A DNA stretch of 64,000 nucleotides. Origin: Camillea tinctor. Taxonomy: Eukaryota > Ascomycota > Sordariomycetes > Xylariales > Xylariaceae. Within the stretch, counting starts at the first letter, position 1; each line of letters begins with the position of its first letter. The stretch covers positions 1,322,229 through 1,386,228 of the forward strand of contig MU394053.1 of NCBI GenBank assembly GCA_022578605.1. The letters are read 5' to 3'. Both the position numbers and the translations under genes were made by a program. Shown in pieces: positions 22,473-34,900 of this stretch. The notes beneath the pieces are model-generated. The model saw only the letters and a list, made by a program, of their open reading frames with translations. It searched no databases and had not been told where the DNA came from.

Positions 22473-23814
22473 TTAGTCGACTTGGTCAACAGTCAGCCCG
22501 TTGCCATTTGACGCCGCAGAGTCGCTGGTCACCTTTATACCATCTTCCTTAGTAACAGCGCAACACCAATTAAAGTCATCCTTGGCCTTCCCTAGCTGAA
22601 TTGCCTTGAGCTGGGTCAACAGCCGTAGGCAGATGGGGCCGGCATCCTCGTTTGCATCTGGTATGTAAGTAACCTTTTCGGTATCCTTGTCCGCGGTTAG
22701 GCGCGAATGACTTCCGGTAGATGAAATAGATTGTGGTGAAGCTGGGTCGAAGCGTCTAGTAATTGACCGGATCGGAACAAGTGCTGCTGCTGTTCCAGCT
22801 GCCATAACCTCGGAGAACTGGACTAGTTCCGCGTATTTGATCTGCTCTATATTAGAATGGGTTTGTAAGGAAGGGAAATGAAGAAGGGAGGGGGACGTAC
22901 GGGTCGGCGCTCTACTTTCCACCCGAAACTTTGGCCAATCTCCGTGATGCTATCCGCAGTCACACTTTGAATGACGTTCTTCGAGTCGGGCACTACCAGA
23001 GTCACGTCGTTCTCGCCGTTCACAATAGCTCCGATAAACCCACTCGTGCTAAATTCATCGATCTCGGAATGCGTCGCACTGTCAAGGTGGAGGGTAATAC
23101 CATAACCCTCGTTTCTGGCCTTGTCGCTCCACCTCAAGACGGGGGCGTAGTTCCCGCCAACCTTGGCGCTTCCCGTGCCATTTGGTGCAGCTCTGTCAAA
23201 CTCGTCTAGGATGAGGGCTTTGACAGGGTGACTGCCGTGGTAGACGCCGGTTGGCAGTACATAAACGCAGAACATGTACTCCTCAGGAGGGTTCAGACCC
23301 AACTGGGCGCTAGATCCATAGATCTGGGGACGGATGTACATGGCAGCACCAGTCTCGTGAGGTGGCACGAATTCGGCATTGAGAGAGACAGCAGCCTTCA
23401 CGGCATCGAGGAACAGCTCGGCGGGGACGGGAGGGATGGAGATGAAGTCGGCCGAGTGCTGCATGCGGAGGGCATTCCGGTCAGGGCGGAAGATCTGGAT
23501 GTCACCCGACGGTGTTCTGAAGGCCTTGAGACCTTCGTAGGCTTGCTGGCCATAGTTCAGGGCCGGAGCCATGCCATGGATACGGATGAAGGGGTCCGCG
23601 ACGAACTGAAGAGGGGTCCATTTGCCCGTCTTCTGGGAGTAGTGGGACTCGATATGGCCATTGACTAAGTAAAGAAGGCAACATGTCAGTATAGGCGACA
23701 CACAATGGAAGAATTCAAAGTCAGATTGGCCTGTATAAGTTTACCCTCTCGTACGCGGAAACCCACGTTGGACCAGTCAATGGTGTTGACGGGTGGGGGA
23801 GGAAATTGAGTCAT
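22473..23814 (-). CDS. Branched-chain amino acid aminotransferase-like PLP enzyme (class IV)
   Basis: Transfers amino groups between Leu/Ile/Val and 2-oxoglutarate, by family. Exons 23814-23745, 23664-22901 and 22841-22473 give 400 residues. Seen: IDWSNVGFRVREVNGHIESH at the N-terminus, LNYGQQAYEGLKAFR, FRPDRNALRM, IRPQIYGSSAQLGLNP, and the PLP lysine in SAKVGGNYAP at residue 191. The later substrate loop reads SEIDEFSTSGFIGAI where classical BCATs have an EVGTMN-type motif, so it belongs to a divergent fungal BCAT group that also includes secondary-metabolism aminotransferases. There is no clear mitochondrial presequence, so a cytosolic location is likely. The last acceptor is ambiguous: 22841 or 22844 (one extra Gln); I prefer 22841. 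Role in Leu/Val catabolism or a specialised pathway is undecided. Confidence 0.92.
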
Positions 23815-24585
23815 TGTGGATTTGGGTTTGATTTTGGTTGTGATTCTTTTTTGGAGGTTTTTTGACTTGGGAAGAAAAATGAATGGTCAATCAAATACGG
23901 AGTAAATTGAAACTGGTATTACCTAGATAAGATCTAAGGTTACAGAATCAGTATAAAACAGATTTGATCACGGTGACGGTATCAATTGTATTAATAAGAC
24001 TAGGTTAGAACTCTAGAAGTAAGCTTAAAACTTGGTAGGAGGGGAAAATTTGTGTGAATACTCTACACTAGCTAGCCTGTCAGCTCCGATAAACGGCATA
24101 GCGGGGACGTATAGGGCGTAGAGTGTGTACAGTAGTAAACTAGGTTTCAGCTTAATGGCGGGGGTGGGCCAAAACCCTCCGACTTTGCCGAACGGCAGAG
24201 AAAAAGCTTATTAGGTTAAAAATCTCTAGGGACTTACCTATTCAGGTAATAGTAAGATAGACTATAGGTATCAATATATACCTATATCAATAGTGTATAA
24301 TAGCTTCAAACACTTGCACATCTGGTTATAGAAAGAATCTGTCTCCCTACATAAACGACTAGTTTGAATTAATTATATGTTGTGTTGGTAGATAGCTAAC
24401 TAGGTATTATATTTAACATGGTTTTTGATTCCAAAGTGAAAATACAAGAGCTGATTCATGTCTTGTCTGTCCAGTGAGACTAGGTAAACTAACCTAGAGA
24501 TGAGACAGACATAGGCTTATGTATGACATTCTGGATACATACAGCAATCGTGTTTTGTCATTTTTGAGCCCCTGCCCAGCTATGG

Positions 24586-24704
24586 CCTGACCTGACCTGA
24601 CCTGAACTCCTTTCCACTCCGGGTTTTGTCCATCCTGAACACCAGTCCCCATCAATACCTCCTCCCTACCCCGTACCCCGTACCCCGTACTCCATACTCC
24701 ATAC
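24586..24704. repeat. Tandem short repeats: (CCTGA)4 and five 7-bp units
   Basis: CCTGA repeats four times exactly at 24586-24605. TACCCCG repeats three times at 24667-24687 and continues as two TACTCCA units to 24701, i.e. a diverging 7-bp array. Confidence 0.9.
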
Positions 24705-27700
24705 GCTCAACTCCCCTGAATAAACACTAAATATTCACTAGATTACTAGTATTGACATTATCAAAAACACAAACAAGATTCCCCTTAACATGAGCCTCCC
24801 CCCAATTGAGAAAGAAAGAGACAGAGAGAGAAACACGATAGAACACAGGTACCCAAATCAGTCTGGTAGGTAAATGACAATCAGTTTGGATAAGAGGTCG
24901 AAACCCAGGTCCAGAACCAAGTAGCCTCCGTGCTCGGACCAGAGCTCGAGGCAGAGGTCGCTACCGAGGAAGAAGGGGACGATGACGGAGATGGATCCAT
25001 GATAACAGAGAAAGAGCAGTGATCTCTAACTATTGGCCAAGGTGAAATGAAATGATATAATTTGGTTTGTTTTTAAGGCCACTCTAGATGATTTCGGCTC
25101 GAGTTTTCCAATGCTCGATGTCGCTTGCGGGTACGCAGTGCAAGATGGGGAAGACAACAAAGGTGCACAGGTACAGATAAGTGTGCATGCAGTTGTCCGT
25201 TCGTCTGTGAACCAGAGGCCGACAGCTACACAGGCAGGCAATGGGACTGAAAGGTACGATATCGACAAATGGGATAGTCAAGTTCCCTATTAAGCGATGG
25301 TGAGCCCGCCGTGTCGGTGTAAGTATGCAAGCAACCTCCACCTACCTAGTGTATATGCGTAGGGAAAGGGGGGGAAAGTCTAGGTCTAGACTCAAGGCCT
25401 TATTGAGCCGAAATCCAAGAGATAAGTAAGCAAACTATCCGAGACACGCGGTTGCGCCAAGTAACAGGGACAGAAAAGGATCAATGCTATAGCAGTAGAT
25501 AGTATAGGCAGTTCGCAGATGAAGAGACGAGGTGGGAGGCTTTGGTGTATGTATATTTGCCACCGGGTAATTAGAAGCTTACGATAGTTGGAAGACCTGG
25601 AGCATGGAGAAAGGAACCACGATCAGACGAGAGAAAAAAAAAGGAAAACCAGGCCAATATATCCTTTCGCAAATCACACTAGCCAGCTCGCTATACACCA
25701 TCATCTCTATACACCAAAAACAAGAAACGGTAAGAACAGAAAGCAAGAACCATGACTATAGCAAATAGCCAGGCCTGTCCTCTCGTTTCTAGGTTCTCTG
25801 ATAGGGGATGGGGAGGGGAAGAGCGGGAACTCTGCATATGCATATGCGTATACTTTACCTATAACCCTGTAACATATGGACGAACATACGTCCGCGCACA
25901 TGCAAGGGTTAAGTATGCACGTATATGTGTATTCATCTCCTCCTCTCCTCTTCCCCAAAGACCCACGACAGCGCCCTCTTAGTGTATAGTTTGCAACGAT
26001 TCTATACCATCCATCACACGATTGCCTTACCATCTACCCTACACAGTTCCCTCTTTATTAACACCCAATGTCGTGTCCGCTTCCCCGGCCCCATACCCGA
26101 TATACCATAGCGAGATTCGATCTTGACAACCCTGCATAGACCCTTGAACGCCAACTACGGAATTCCTGTAACCTACCTGTAAAACCCCCTCAGTTTCGGC
26201 CCTGTCCGTATGTGACCTCGCTCCGCGCTCCGCCGTTGCTATACTCAACTCTCTCCCCATCACCTCCGGGTGTGTCCGTCCACCCATCGCCGCCGGTAAA
26301 GAGGCCGTAGGTAGAACGAGCGGGCGCTCTTTCTTGGCGCACCACGCTAATATCATATGATGGAAACATATCAATGCTTCAGGGTGGCAAAGGAACCAAC
26401 ATCCATCCTTTTGCGTCTCCCCTAATCTATTTGTATGGAGAGAGAGGGCGCATTTGGCAGCAATAGTAACTTGATATCATCGTTACCCCCCATAGTGTAC
26501 AAATCTCTTGTTCATAAATGATACGGCGGCAACAATTTGTTATAGAACATATTACTTACCTCAAGTTGTGTAATAAAAGAAAGGAGTATCTATTCTTGAA
26601 CAATAGCACCCAGGTACTATAAACAGAAAGCTGAAACAATCAGCTACTTACCTAGATATCAGCTCTCATACACGCCAATCTCAGATCTAACCCGCTTGCT
26701 TATCCACCTAATCCACTCAGTCACCTACCTAGGTAATAGAGTAGAGACCACATTATTTACGATTATATCCACTCGCGGGAAAGTAAACCCTAATATCGCG
26801 TGATCGTGGGGAGACAAAATAGGTAGCAGCAGCGGGATACCTACCTTAGATAGGAACGGGTCTCCTCTATAATATTAATCTATAATTTTACGTGCATATA
26901 GATGAATATGTAGGACGGAACGGAGCTGCCCAAGGCAATATCGTTAACTCACAACCCCATTATTATTTTGTTGATATTACGACGTGCTTTAACAGGTATA
27001 ATATATTGACCTACAAATAACCCTCTTCCTCTCATATGAAGCAAACGCGGCTTGTAACTAGGGAAAACTCAAAGAATCTCAAGTCCTACTAGAACAATGG
27101 AGGAAACTAGCAAGTTTATTATGACAGAAGTATAATACAAACTCCAACTATATTGAAGTAAAATCAATAATGAAGACGTAAAAAGAGACCCATCAGTGAC
27201 CAGACAACTTGAATCAAGACCAAAAGGGAAGCGCTCCATAAAGAGTGTTTTCTCTTAGTCATAATATATCAGGAGTTCGCGCCAACCTATGTATGCGACG
27301 AACCTGCATTTACCCACTCCACGCCGCGGAAAGGCAACAGGAACAATAACCACAGAGCCACGAGAGAGAAGACAACAACAAAAACAAAAGAAAGCCCACA
27401 AGTTCCACTCCTTCCTCTCCTCTCCGCATAATCATAAGAAGGGGGGAGAAAGAAAATCCGCTGAGAGAACCAGTCACACTTCGTAGGATATTATACTAAC
27501 CTATGGGAATTGCTTCTCTACCGCGCGGCTACCCATAAAAGCATACGTACATATACACCCTACATACATACATACGCAGACAGATAGACAGACGGATAGT
27601 TAGTTAGTTAATATCTACTACCTACCTAGGCAACCTATCTACTCCTCCTCCTCCCTCTTCCTCCCTCCGTGCCATTCCCTCCAACCTCACGTTACCACCC

Positions 27701-27991
27701 ACATGGTCCGATAACAACCTCCCTCCTTCTCTCGGCAGGCACCGAGGAAGAGACGCTTGTCCTCCTTTCCTTCCATCTTCTCTCTCTCTCTCTCTCCTTC
27801 CCCCTTTTCGCTGGGATGGGGAGGGCACGCAATCTACCTAATCGTTCCAGCCCATCCCTAACTCACCCCCTCCCATCTCCTTTCCACCTCGGCATTATCT
27901 ACGTCAGCACTATAGACTAGCTTCCCACGCCCACCACGCGGAGGCAGACAGAGAGACTCGTTATCCCCTCTTCTCGGATATAGCGGCAACC

Positions 27992-28009
27992 AAAAAAAAA
28001 AAAAAAAAA
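27992..28009. repeat. A18 homopolymer
   Basis: Eighteen uninterrupted A residues in the spacer between BCAT and the trehalose gene. Confidence 0.85.
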
Positions 28010-28958
28010 CCAATGCTATCAGATCAGATAGAATCGAAAGGATCCCGGCGAGCCGCGGTACAGCAGAAAAGGGGATGGGGGAAGGGGGCAGAGCGGAGAA
28101 CCTATAACCCTACAAACCATAACGACGATCGATCCCCTGGGGGGTCCGTGATATAGCGATGAATCACGTCATGCCAGCAAATCAGAAGGGGTATCTGGGT
28201 CTCAAATAACTCTATACAGGAAATATAGAAAATAAGGTGAATGGGGGAGGGATGTCCAACTCCCCTTCCATGAAATAGGTATACAATTACTGACGCAAAA
28301 ACATGTCCTTGTGCTGCGTCTCCTTTATCATACACCCTAGTCTATAAGGATACGCTTCATTATACAATCAACTATTCATGTATCTCATCTTCTTTTCCAA
28401 TTTTGTACTACCTTTGAATGCTCGAACTCATGAACCTCGGGACGCCTATACCATTTTTTCCTTTTTTTTGAAAGCCCCTTAATGTCCTCTCCCATCCCTA
28501 TAAAGTACAATATTAACAGGGTTCCCCGTCGAGAGGAAATTCTAGTCTCTGACTTTTTGAAAAAGACGTGTTCACGAAAACAGAAAAAGCCTTGATCTAA
28601 TACAACGACTCTGAGAAGCAGAGGGAAGGATAAAGGGTCTACCCGTAGCTCATTTATCATCTTTCCGTCCATCCATCCATTGATTCATTCCAATGCATTC
28701 AACCATTAGTTGCAGTAGTAAGCAAAAAAGAAAGAGAGAAAGAGGGGATTTTCGCCTTCGTCAAGGCCAGCCGGCATAATCCAACTTGAGTCATCGACCA
28801 AGCGATAATAAGATCTTGGATAATACGCCTAACGCCGAACTATTTCCGTCTGAACCCAAGTAGCATAGAGACCTCGCAGAAGGTCCTCAGCCCTCCTGGG
28901 CAACAGCAACGAGGCTATCAAGGACATCCTCTTTATACGCAGCAGAACGTTTTTCTTC

Positions 28959-31926
28959 CTAAGAAAGACTGGCGAGTTTCTGTAACGTCACAAGAACACC
29001 TGTTGTACCTGGATTAGCAATAAACCTTTTGAACCTCGGATGATTCCGGGTACTTACCGCTAACACCTTGGGTAAGAGTAGCAGTGGCTTCAGTGTTCCG
29101 GTTACCCAGACTGACAGTCACAACATGCTTGGTGCTGTTCTCAGCGTCCAAGTGGTTGGCCCACTTGAATACCTTTTCGTCTTCACGGCCATCGCCAACA
29201 ACCATGAGGAAGTCAATGGATGATTCCGCAGAGTCGGCAGAAGTATCCTGGTGTATGTCTCTATAAATTTGCGTGGCAGCAGTTTCCTTGGTCCAGTCAA
29301 TGGGCTCCACGACAACGCAATCGTCCAGTTGTGTAGCATGGACCCCCTGTTTCTCGCACGACTCGTTAATGTGGCCAGTCCAATCACTGGCCTGCCTCTC
29401 TGCCATCGCATAGTCTTCGGCATTTTTGTAGTGGAAAACAACAGAGCAATTCCGGTCTTCGATCTCCGAGCCAGGGGTGCGCTCCAGATAATACTGCAAG
29501 ATTGTCTTGACCGATTCTTTCCAAGATGCTACTTTTTCGCGATCGGCTATCTGAGCCCATGAGCTCTTCCCAGCTCCCTTGACAAAACAGCCATTCTCAG
29601 CAATGAGGCCTAAGTTAGGGACCAAGAGGAAAAGCCTGTCGAGTTCCTCGGGCCTACGTGCTGACATAACATATACAGTGTTGCGGCTATCAGCAACAAG
29701 GTCGTTCAGTACGCCCAGCGTGCGCTGTTATCATATTAGCATGGCTTAAATGAATGTAGCTCATAACGATTAACTTACTTGGGGATTCATGGGGATGATT
29801 TCATTCATAAATCCATGAGGAACTAGTGTTCCTTCTAAATCGAGGAAGAAGAGCCTTCGTTGGCTTCGAGTGTAGTGAGCCCCGAGCGTGCTGAGGTTCA
29901 GTCTCGGAACCGAAGTCTGATCGTGGCGATGCTGAACATCGTAGGCGTTATCCAGATGGGACAAGAATGTCGTGAACCAATGGCTGCCTGTATGGTGACT
30001 AACGACTTCGCGGAGTGCTGTCCACCGAGACGCCTTTTCCTCTTCAGACATATCGATTGCTCGCTTAATAGCATCGGAGCATTGGCGGTAACTCCAGGGG
30101 TTAATTGATAACTCCTTGCCGCCGAAAAGCGAAGCTGTGCCTGTAAATTCCGAGAGGATAAGGGAGCCGTGCTTTCGCTCGCAATGCTTCCCATCCTGAC
30201 AGACGATGAACTCATGCGATGTGAGATTCATCCCTTCGCGCTGACTAGTGATCATGAGGGCATCTGCAATCGTCAACAGAGCCAAGTATTGAGAATAGGG
30301 TATATCCTGCTTGAGATAGACGACGGGTTGGTACGCCAAGCTCGCCCATGATGAGTTTACTCTCGTGACGATATCTCCAACAGCAGCATCGAGGTCGCTC
30401 TTCTCGCTCGATGATGAAAGTGCGACTTGGATGAGGACTATCTTGTCCCTCCACGATGGGTTCTTGTTAAGAAACAGTTCATAAGAGAGGAGCTTCTGAC
30501 GAACGCCGCGAACATGGTCCAACTTATCCCGCGCTACAATAATCTTCTTTCCCTTGTAACGTTCTCTCATAATATCGATCCACTTCATAACCTCTTTGTC
30601 CTGGCGGTGGATGTCGAGATTGATTGGGTCGATACCGATGGCATGGTGCATGACGTTCACAAAGCGATCTTCTAGTTGGATACCGTCGTTCGTGGCTTCG
30701 ACAGTAAGAATACGGCTGCAGGTCTGAAGAAAATGGCGGGTATATTCGGGAATCTGGAAACCAATCAGGTTTGCGCCAAGCATACCCTCGAGTAGCTCCT
30801 TTCGGACAGCAAGGCAGCGGAAGACCTCAGACGATGGGAAAGCGACGTGCAGGAACAGCCCGATCTTCGCCTCGGGGAGCTTCTTGCGGACCATGCCAGG
30901 CACTAATAACAAGTGATAGTCATGGACCCAGATGGTATCACCTCGTTTCCAATTCTTTACAATCTTATCCGCAAAGGCCTGGTTGACGTTGACGTAAAAC
31001 TTCCACGAGTGGTCCTCGTACGCCTTGCTCTTGGGGTTGTCGGGAATCTGATAGTGGAAGACGGGCCAGAGGATCTGTTTACAGAAATGCATGTAGTGTC
31101 CGTCAAAGTCCTTATCTGAGCAGAACACTGGATACATGTTGAATTCGGTTATAAGCCGGTCGTGGATGTCATCCTTCTGCTGCGTACCCTCGAGGGCGTC
31201 TATCGGCATGCCTAGGGTCCCTACCCAGGTGAATTCTCCGGCGAAACCATCACGGCCCGCGGCTTCAGCAGCATTGCGAAGACCGCCGTTGCCTTGATCA
31301 GCATTCACGATGCGCCAGTCAGCGTTAGCGAAGACTCTGTCATGGCTGTCACTCCGAGTTGCCCTGGGTTGGTGAACGCCCTGTCGACCAAGCTCCTTGG
31401 CCTTCTCTACAGTCCTAGCCTTTTCCATAGCCCGGGCATAGTCGAGGAGAGAAGCGGGAGGTGGTGAGTTAGCGCGAGACATAGGCTGAAATGACCGGCT
31501 GCCCCAGTTGGGGGATCCTTTATCAGCAGGGGCTCTGAACTCCTCATCGTCAGAGGCATGAACACGCAAGCCGTCCTCGTTTCCGAACAAGTTCTCTCCG
31601 AGAGGTTTGCCGTCGTCTGAAGGCGTTAGCGGAGGAGTATTGGCGGGATGTGGGGTGAAGAGGCTAGGCCGAAGCTCGAGAGGTGGGCGATCGGATTTTT
31701 TCTGCTTAGGATTTGTTCGACGCCGTCGGTGACCGGAGGGGTGACCATCGGGGAGGTTGAAGTAGACTGTTTTCGGGAGAAAGCTAGAAACAAAAAGCAA
31801 AGGTTAGCCACAAGAGTACTCCCAACCCATGCATCTATTCATGCATGGGAGTAAATACCTTGGACGTAGGTTGACAAGGACAAATACAGAGCAGCCCACT
31901 TACAGTGACGCCAGAAAGACGGTCAT
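28959..31926 (-). CDS. Trehalose synthase complex regulatory subunit (Tps3/Tsl1/TslA-like)
   Basis: Four exons: 31926-31904, 31783-29779, 29724-29058 and 29008-28959, giving 914 residues. Seen: a disordered Ser/Pro-rich N-terminus of about 150 residues, a GT20 domain (GTLGMPIDALEG, VHDYHLLLVPGMVRKKLPEA, HVAFPSSEVFRCL, LILSEFTGTASLFGG), then a HAD phosphatase-like domain (FFLDLEGTLVP at about 656, VMSARRPEELDRLF at about 697, VVGDGREDEKVF at about 854). The loop ITSQREGMNLTSHEF carries REGMNLT, as in Tps3/Tsl1, where catalytic Tps1 has DGMNLV. HAD motif I is DLEGT rather than DxDGT, so the general-acid Asp is Glu. In yeast such subunits stabilise the Tps1/Tps2 complex that makes trehalose from UDP-glucose and glucose-6-phosphate in the cytosol. 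A regulatory rather than catalytic role is therefore preferred. Three AGGGG stress elements lie about 0.7 kb upstream of the start. Confidence 0.92.
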
Positions 31927-34900
31927 GGTGGGCAACTATTGCTTGATACACAAAGCTAAGAGCAGAACCAGTATCTTAGGCGAGCCTAGATCTTATGGAT
32001 ATAAAAGGTTATACGGGCGTTTTCATAGGCGCTATCAGACAGCAAAGTTGTTGTTGATTTGGGGGAAACGCTAAGTTGTTGCAACGGTCGGTGCACGGTT
32101 ACATTAAGTAAGGTCGAGGCAGTTGGTTGTTGTTAGACAAGAGTTGTGAGTGAGTTGAGTTGAGTGAGTGGTAGTATAATGAGTGAGGTGTAGAAGAAGT
32201 AAATAGTTGGGATTGCTCGAGGTCGGGAGAGGCGAGGTGAGGTGTCCGTGTAAGTGGTGCGGGTAGGTTCAGGTGGTATTAAAAGTAAAAGTGTGGCCCG
32301 GCTGAGGGAAAGGGACTGAACACTTGATATTAGATCAGTTTGATGTCAGAACCTATGTCAAGTGGACTCTCGTCAGCGGATATAGTATTCATAATAAAGT
32401 GCAGCAGCACCGGGATAAGAAGGAAGAGAGAGTGAGTGGGAGAAGGGAGGAAAAAAAGAAAGAAGAAAAAAAAAGATCCTAACGGTGAAAACTAAACTTA
32501 GAATTTCCCAAAGTATGTGAGTATCAATATGGGCTTGTCCCTGTACCGAACCAACAGCAAAGCGCCTAACCGGGGACTGAGGACCTAATCAGGAGGGGTC
32601 GGGGGGGTCTGAGAGGGGCTGGACGGGAAGGGGCGGCAGGGAAGAGCCTACCAGGGCTGTTAGGATGAGCACATGCGTGGCCTAAGAGCTAGGACGTGCG
32701 CAAGTAAAGACTTCCACAATGAGACAAAGGTGACGTATAAGGTAGAAGAATTTTGGGGCGGCTCGCGATTGGGCAGCAGCTCGGTGACTTGTATTGAATT
32801 GATCTTCTTTTTCTTTTCTTTTTTTTTTGACAGATCATTCATTTAGTGTAATTAGTACACTTGCTCAAACTCCTATAGAAAAAAAAAGTAGTTAAGTTAG
32901 TGAAATAAAATATATATATAACTTGAGTCAATTTACTCTATTGTGTATAGGTATAGCTAGGTAGGTACCTACCCAGGATAGTGTAGTAGTAGTAGTAGTT
33001 GGTTGTTATTAAGGTGTGGACTATATAGTACCTGACACGAGTATTGATGTATGTAGACAACCTCTCTAAGTACCTAACCTATAACCAATACAGAGTCAGA
33101 GGGTGAGGTAAATAAACTAGGTTGCATACATACCTGGATACCAAGATAGGCAAGTTACCTAAAGTAGAAACCTTATAATCCTTTATAAAAGTAGCTGGAG
33201 GCGAACAGGCGAGTAAGAGCTAACTAGGGGAAACTGGTTTTCGAGATTGAGGTTGCTTTGAGGTTGAGGCAAGGTCTCAAATCAGCATGGGGTTTACCTG
33301 CCACCACATGAGTAAGGTGCATGGAGCAAGGGTCTCGGTGTGAAGTACAGCCACATACACTACAATACCTAACACCACGCACCACACTATGTATGTAGGT
33401 AAGGTAGTGTAGCGTATAGGTATAAGTACGTGTCGAATTGCCTTTCGGCCGTGGTAAACTCTAAATAGGTACTTTCCTTCCTTTAGGGTAGTCACCTAGG
33501 TTAGAGAATCCCAGACCGGCTAGCTAAAGGGTCTGGCACTGGCCTAACTAGACGAACGATACTAAGAATGTTTCGGAGGATGAATGAAGGTTTACGAATC
33601 CATGCTCGTTTTCCCCCTTCTTTTTTCTTTCTTTTTCTTTTCTTTCCTTTTTTGAGTTACTTCTGTTTCTTGTCTCTCGTCTTGTGTCTTGTTCTTTTTT
33701 TGTTGCTTACTTTGCCTCCTTTAAATGTTCGTTATCCCATGTCGCCTAATCTTTCTATCTTCTTCCATCATCGGTGATATCTCCTCCCTTCTGGACAATT
33801 TACTCCGGGTTGAGCTGTCCATGAAGACTTTGAAAATTCCTCAGAATCGTAGCCTCGCAAGGAGATCGGTATTTTGGTGGGTCCTCGACGGAGAACTCTC
33901 CGGTTATTTGGTTTTTGTTCCAGGACGTTTTGGTCCGGAACAAATCGGAAATCACGGCTCCATCATCATTTACAGTGCATCCATCAGGTAGGTAAGTTGT
34001 ATCTGGCAGTCTGGGCAACCACTGACAAGAAAATTCCGCATGCTATCTGACTTAGATAGTGTGTCTAGTACGTACATGTTACGTAGAAATTAGGTAGTAT
34101 AGTTATTAGTTTTCTATCTCTTATACATACTACAACTCTACATATTACACTAATTACTTGGTACTATGTAACATACTAACCTAGTAAAATATTCTACAGT
34201 ATATCGCTATATCGACCACTAAAATAGCCGAACTGGTGGCCGAGCGAGCTTTAGTGTACTGAGCTTGCTGCATGTCTTCTTTCTATTCGTTTCCCTTCTT
34301 TGATATTTTTCGATTTCTCGACTCTTCCAGTAGCACCAATACGACAGGGATGTCCTAGTAAACTTGCAGCTTTCGTCATCCATTTTGCATAGGATGGATG
34401 CAACCTCGGGGCTTAAAGTAGGTAAAATATTTCAACAACTTAGCGCTTCAATCAACAATTCCCATTCCCATTCCATTTCCCTTATCACTTACACCAAACA
34501 AAAAAAAAAAAAAACAAAAAAAAAGAAGAAAAAGAACATCCATAAAATTACAGCCATGATTGACAGGGGTTGACACAACCTCTGCATAGTCGTATTATGT
34601 CTGTGTCAGCTTGGATAATATGTCTAAGTAGGGTATTTACTCCCCCTTCCTTCATAGCTTTGAGGGCTGGGGGTTCGGGCAAGATCGGGTCGCCAATATT
34701 TTCTGTCGGTCGAATTTCTGGTAACGCCAAGAAGACCGGCATTCTCCACCTAGAAAGAGATCGATATTTGCTAACTACATAGAACGGTACCTTAATTTTT
34801 CTTCCCGTTACTATACCCGGTCCTCGACCTCTATCTTCAAGTTGAAGTTCTTTATGTACGGACCTCCTAATTAGGAAGCATGAGTAGCAGACATCAAATT

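Larger units (their letters stand above)
23815..28958. other. 5.1 kb gene-poor spacer between BCAT promoter and the trehalose gene 3' end
   Basis: No gene is recognised. Open frames do not exceed 111 codons and show no motif on either strand. Holds (CCTGA)4 at 24586-24605, tandem TACCCCG/TACTCCA at 24667-24704, a (TC)n tract near 27779-27796, an A18 run at 27992-28009 and AT-rich stretches at about 26880-27200. The left end is the BCAT promoter. A long non-coding transcript cannot be excluded. Confidence 0.5.

Noticed and set aside
23807..23813. TGAGTCA (Gcn4/CPC1-like) site near BCAT start
   Set aside because: It overlaps the start codon and first codons (ATG ACT CA), so it is coding sequence, not evidence of control.
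26039..26374. 111-codon minus-strand frame in the BCAT-trehalose spacer
   Set aside because: No motif and overlapping frames on the other strand; probably chance.
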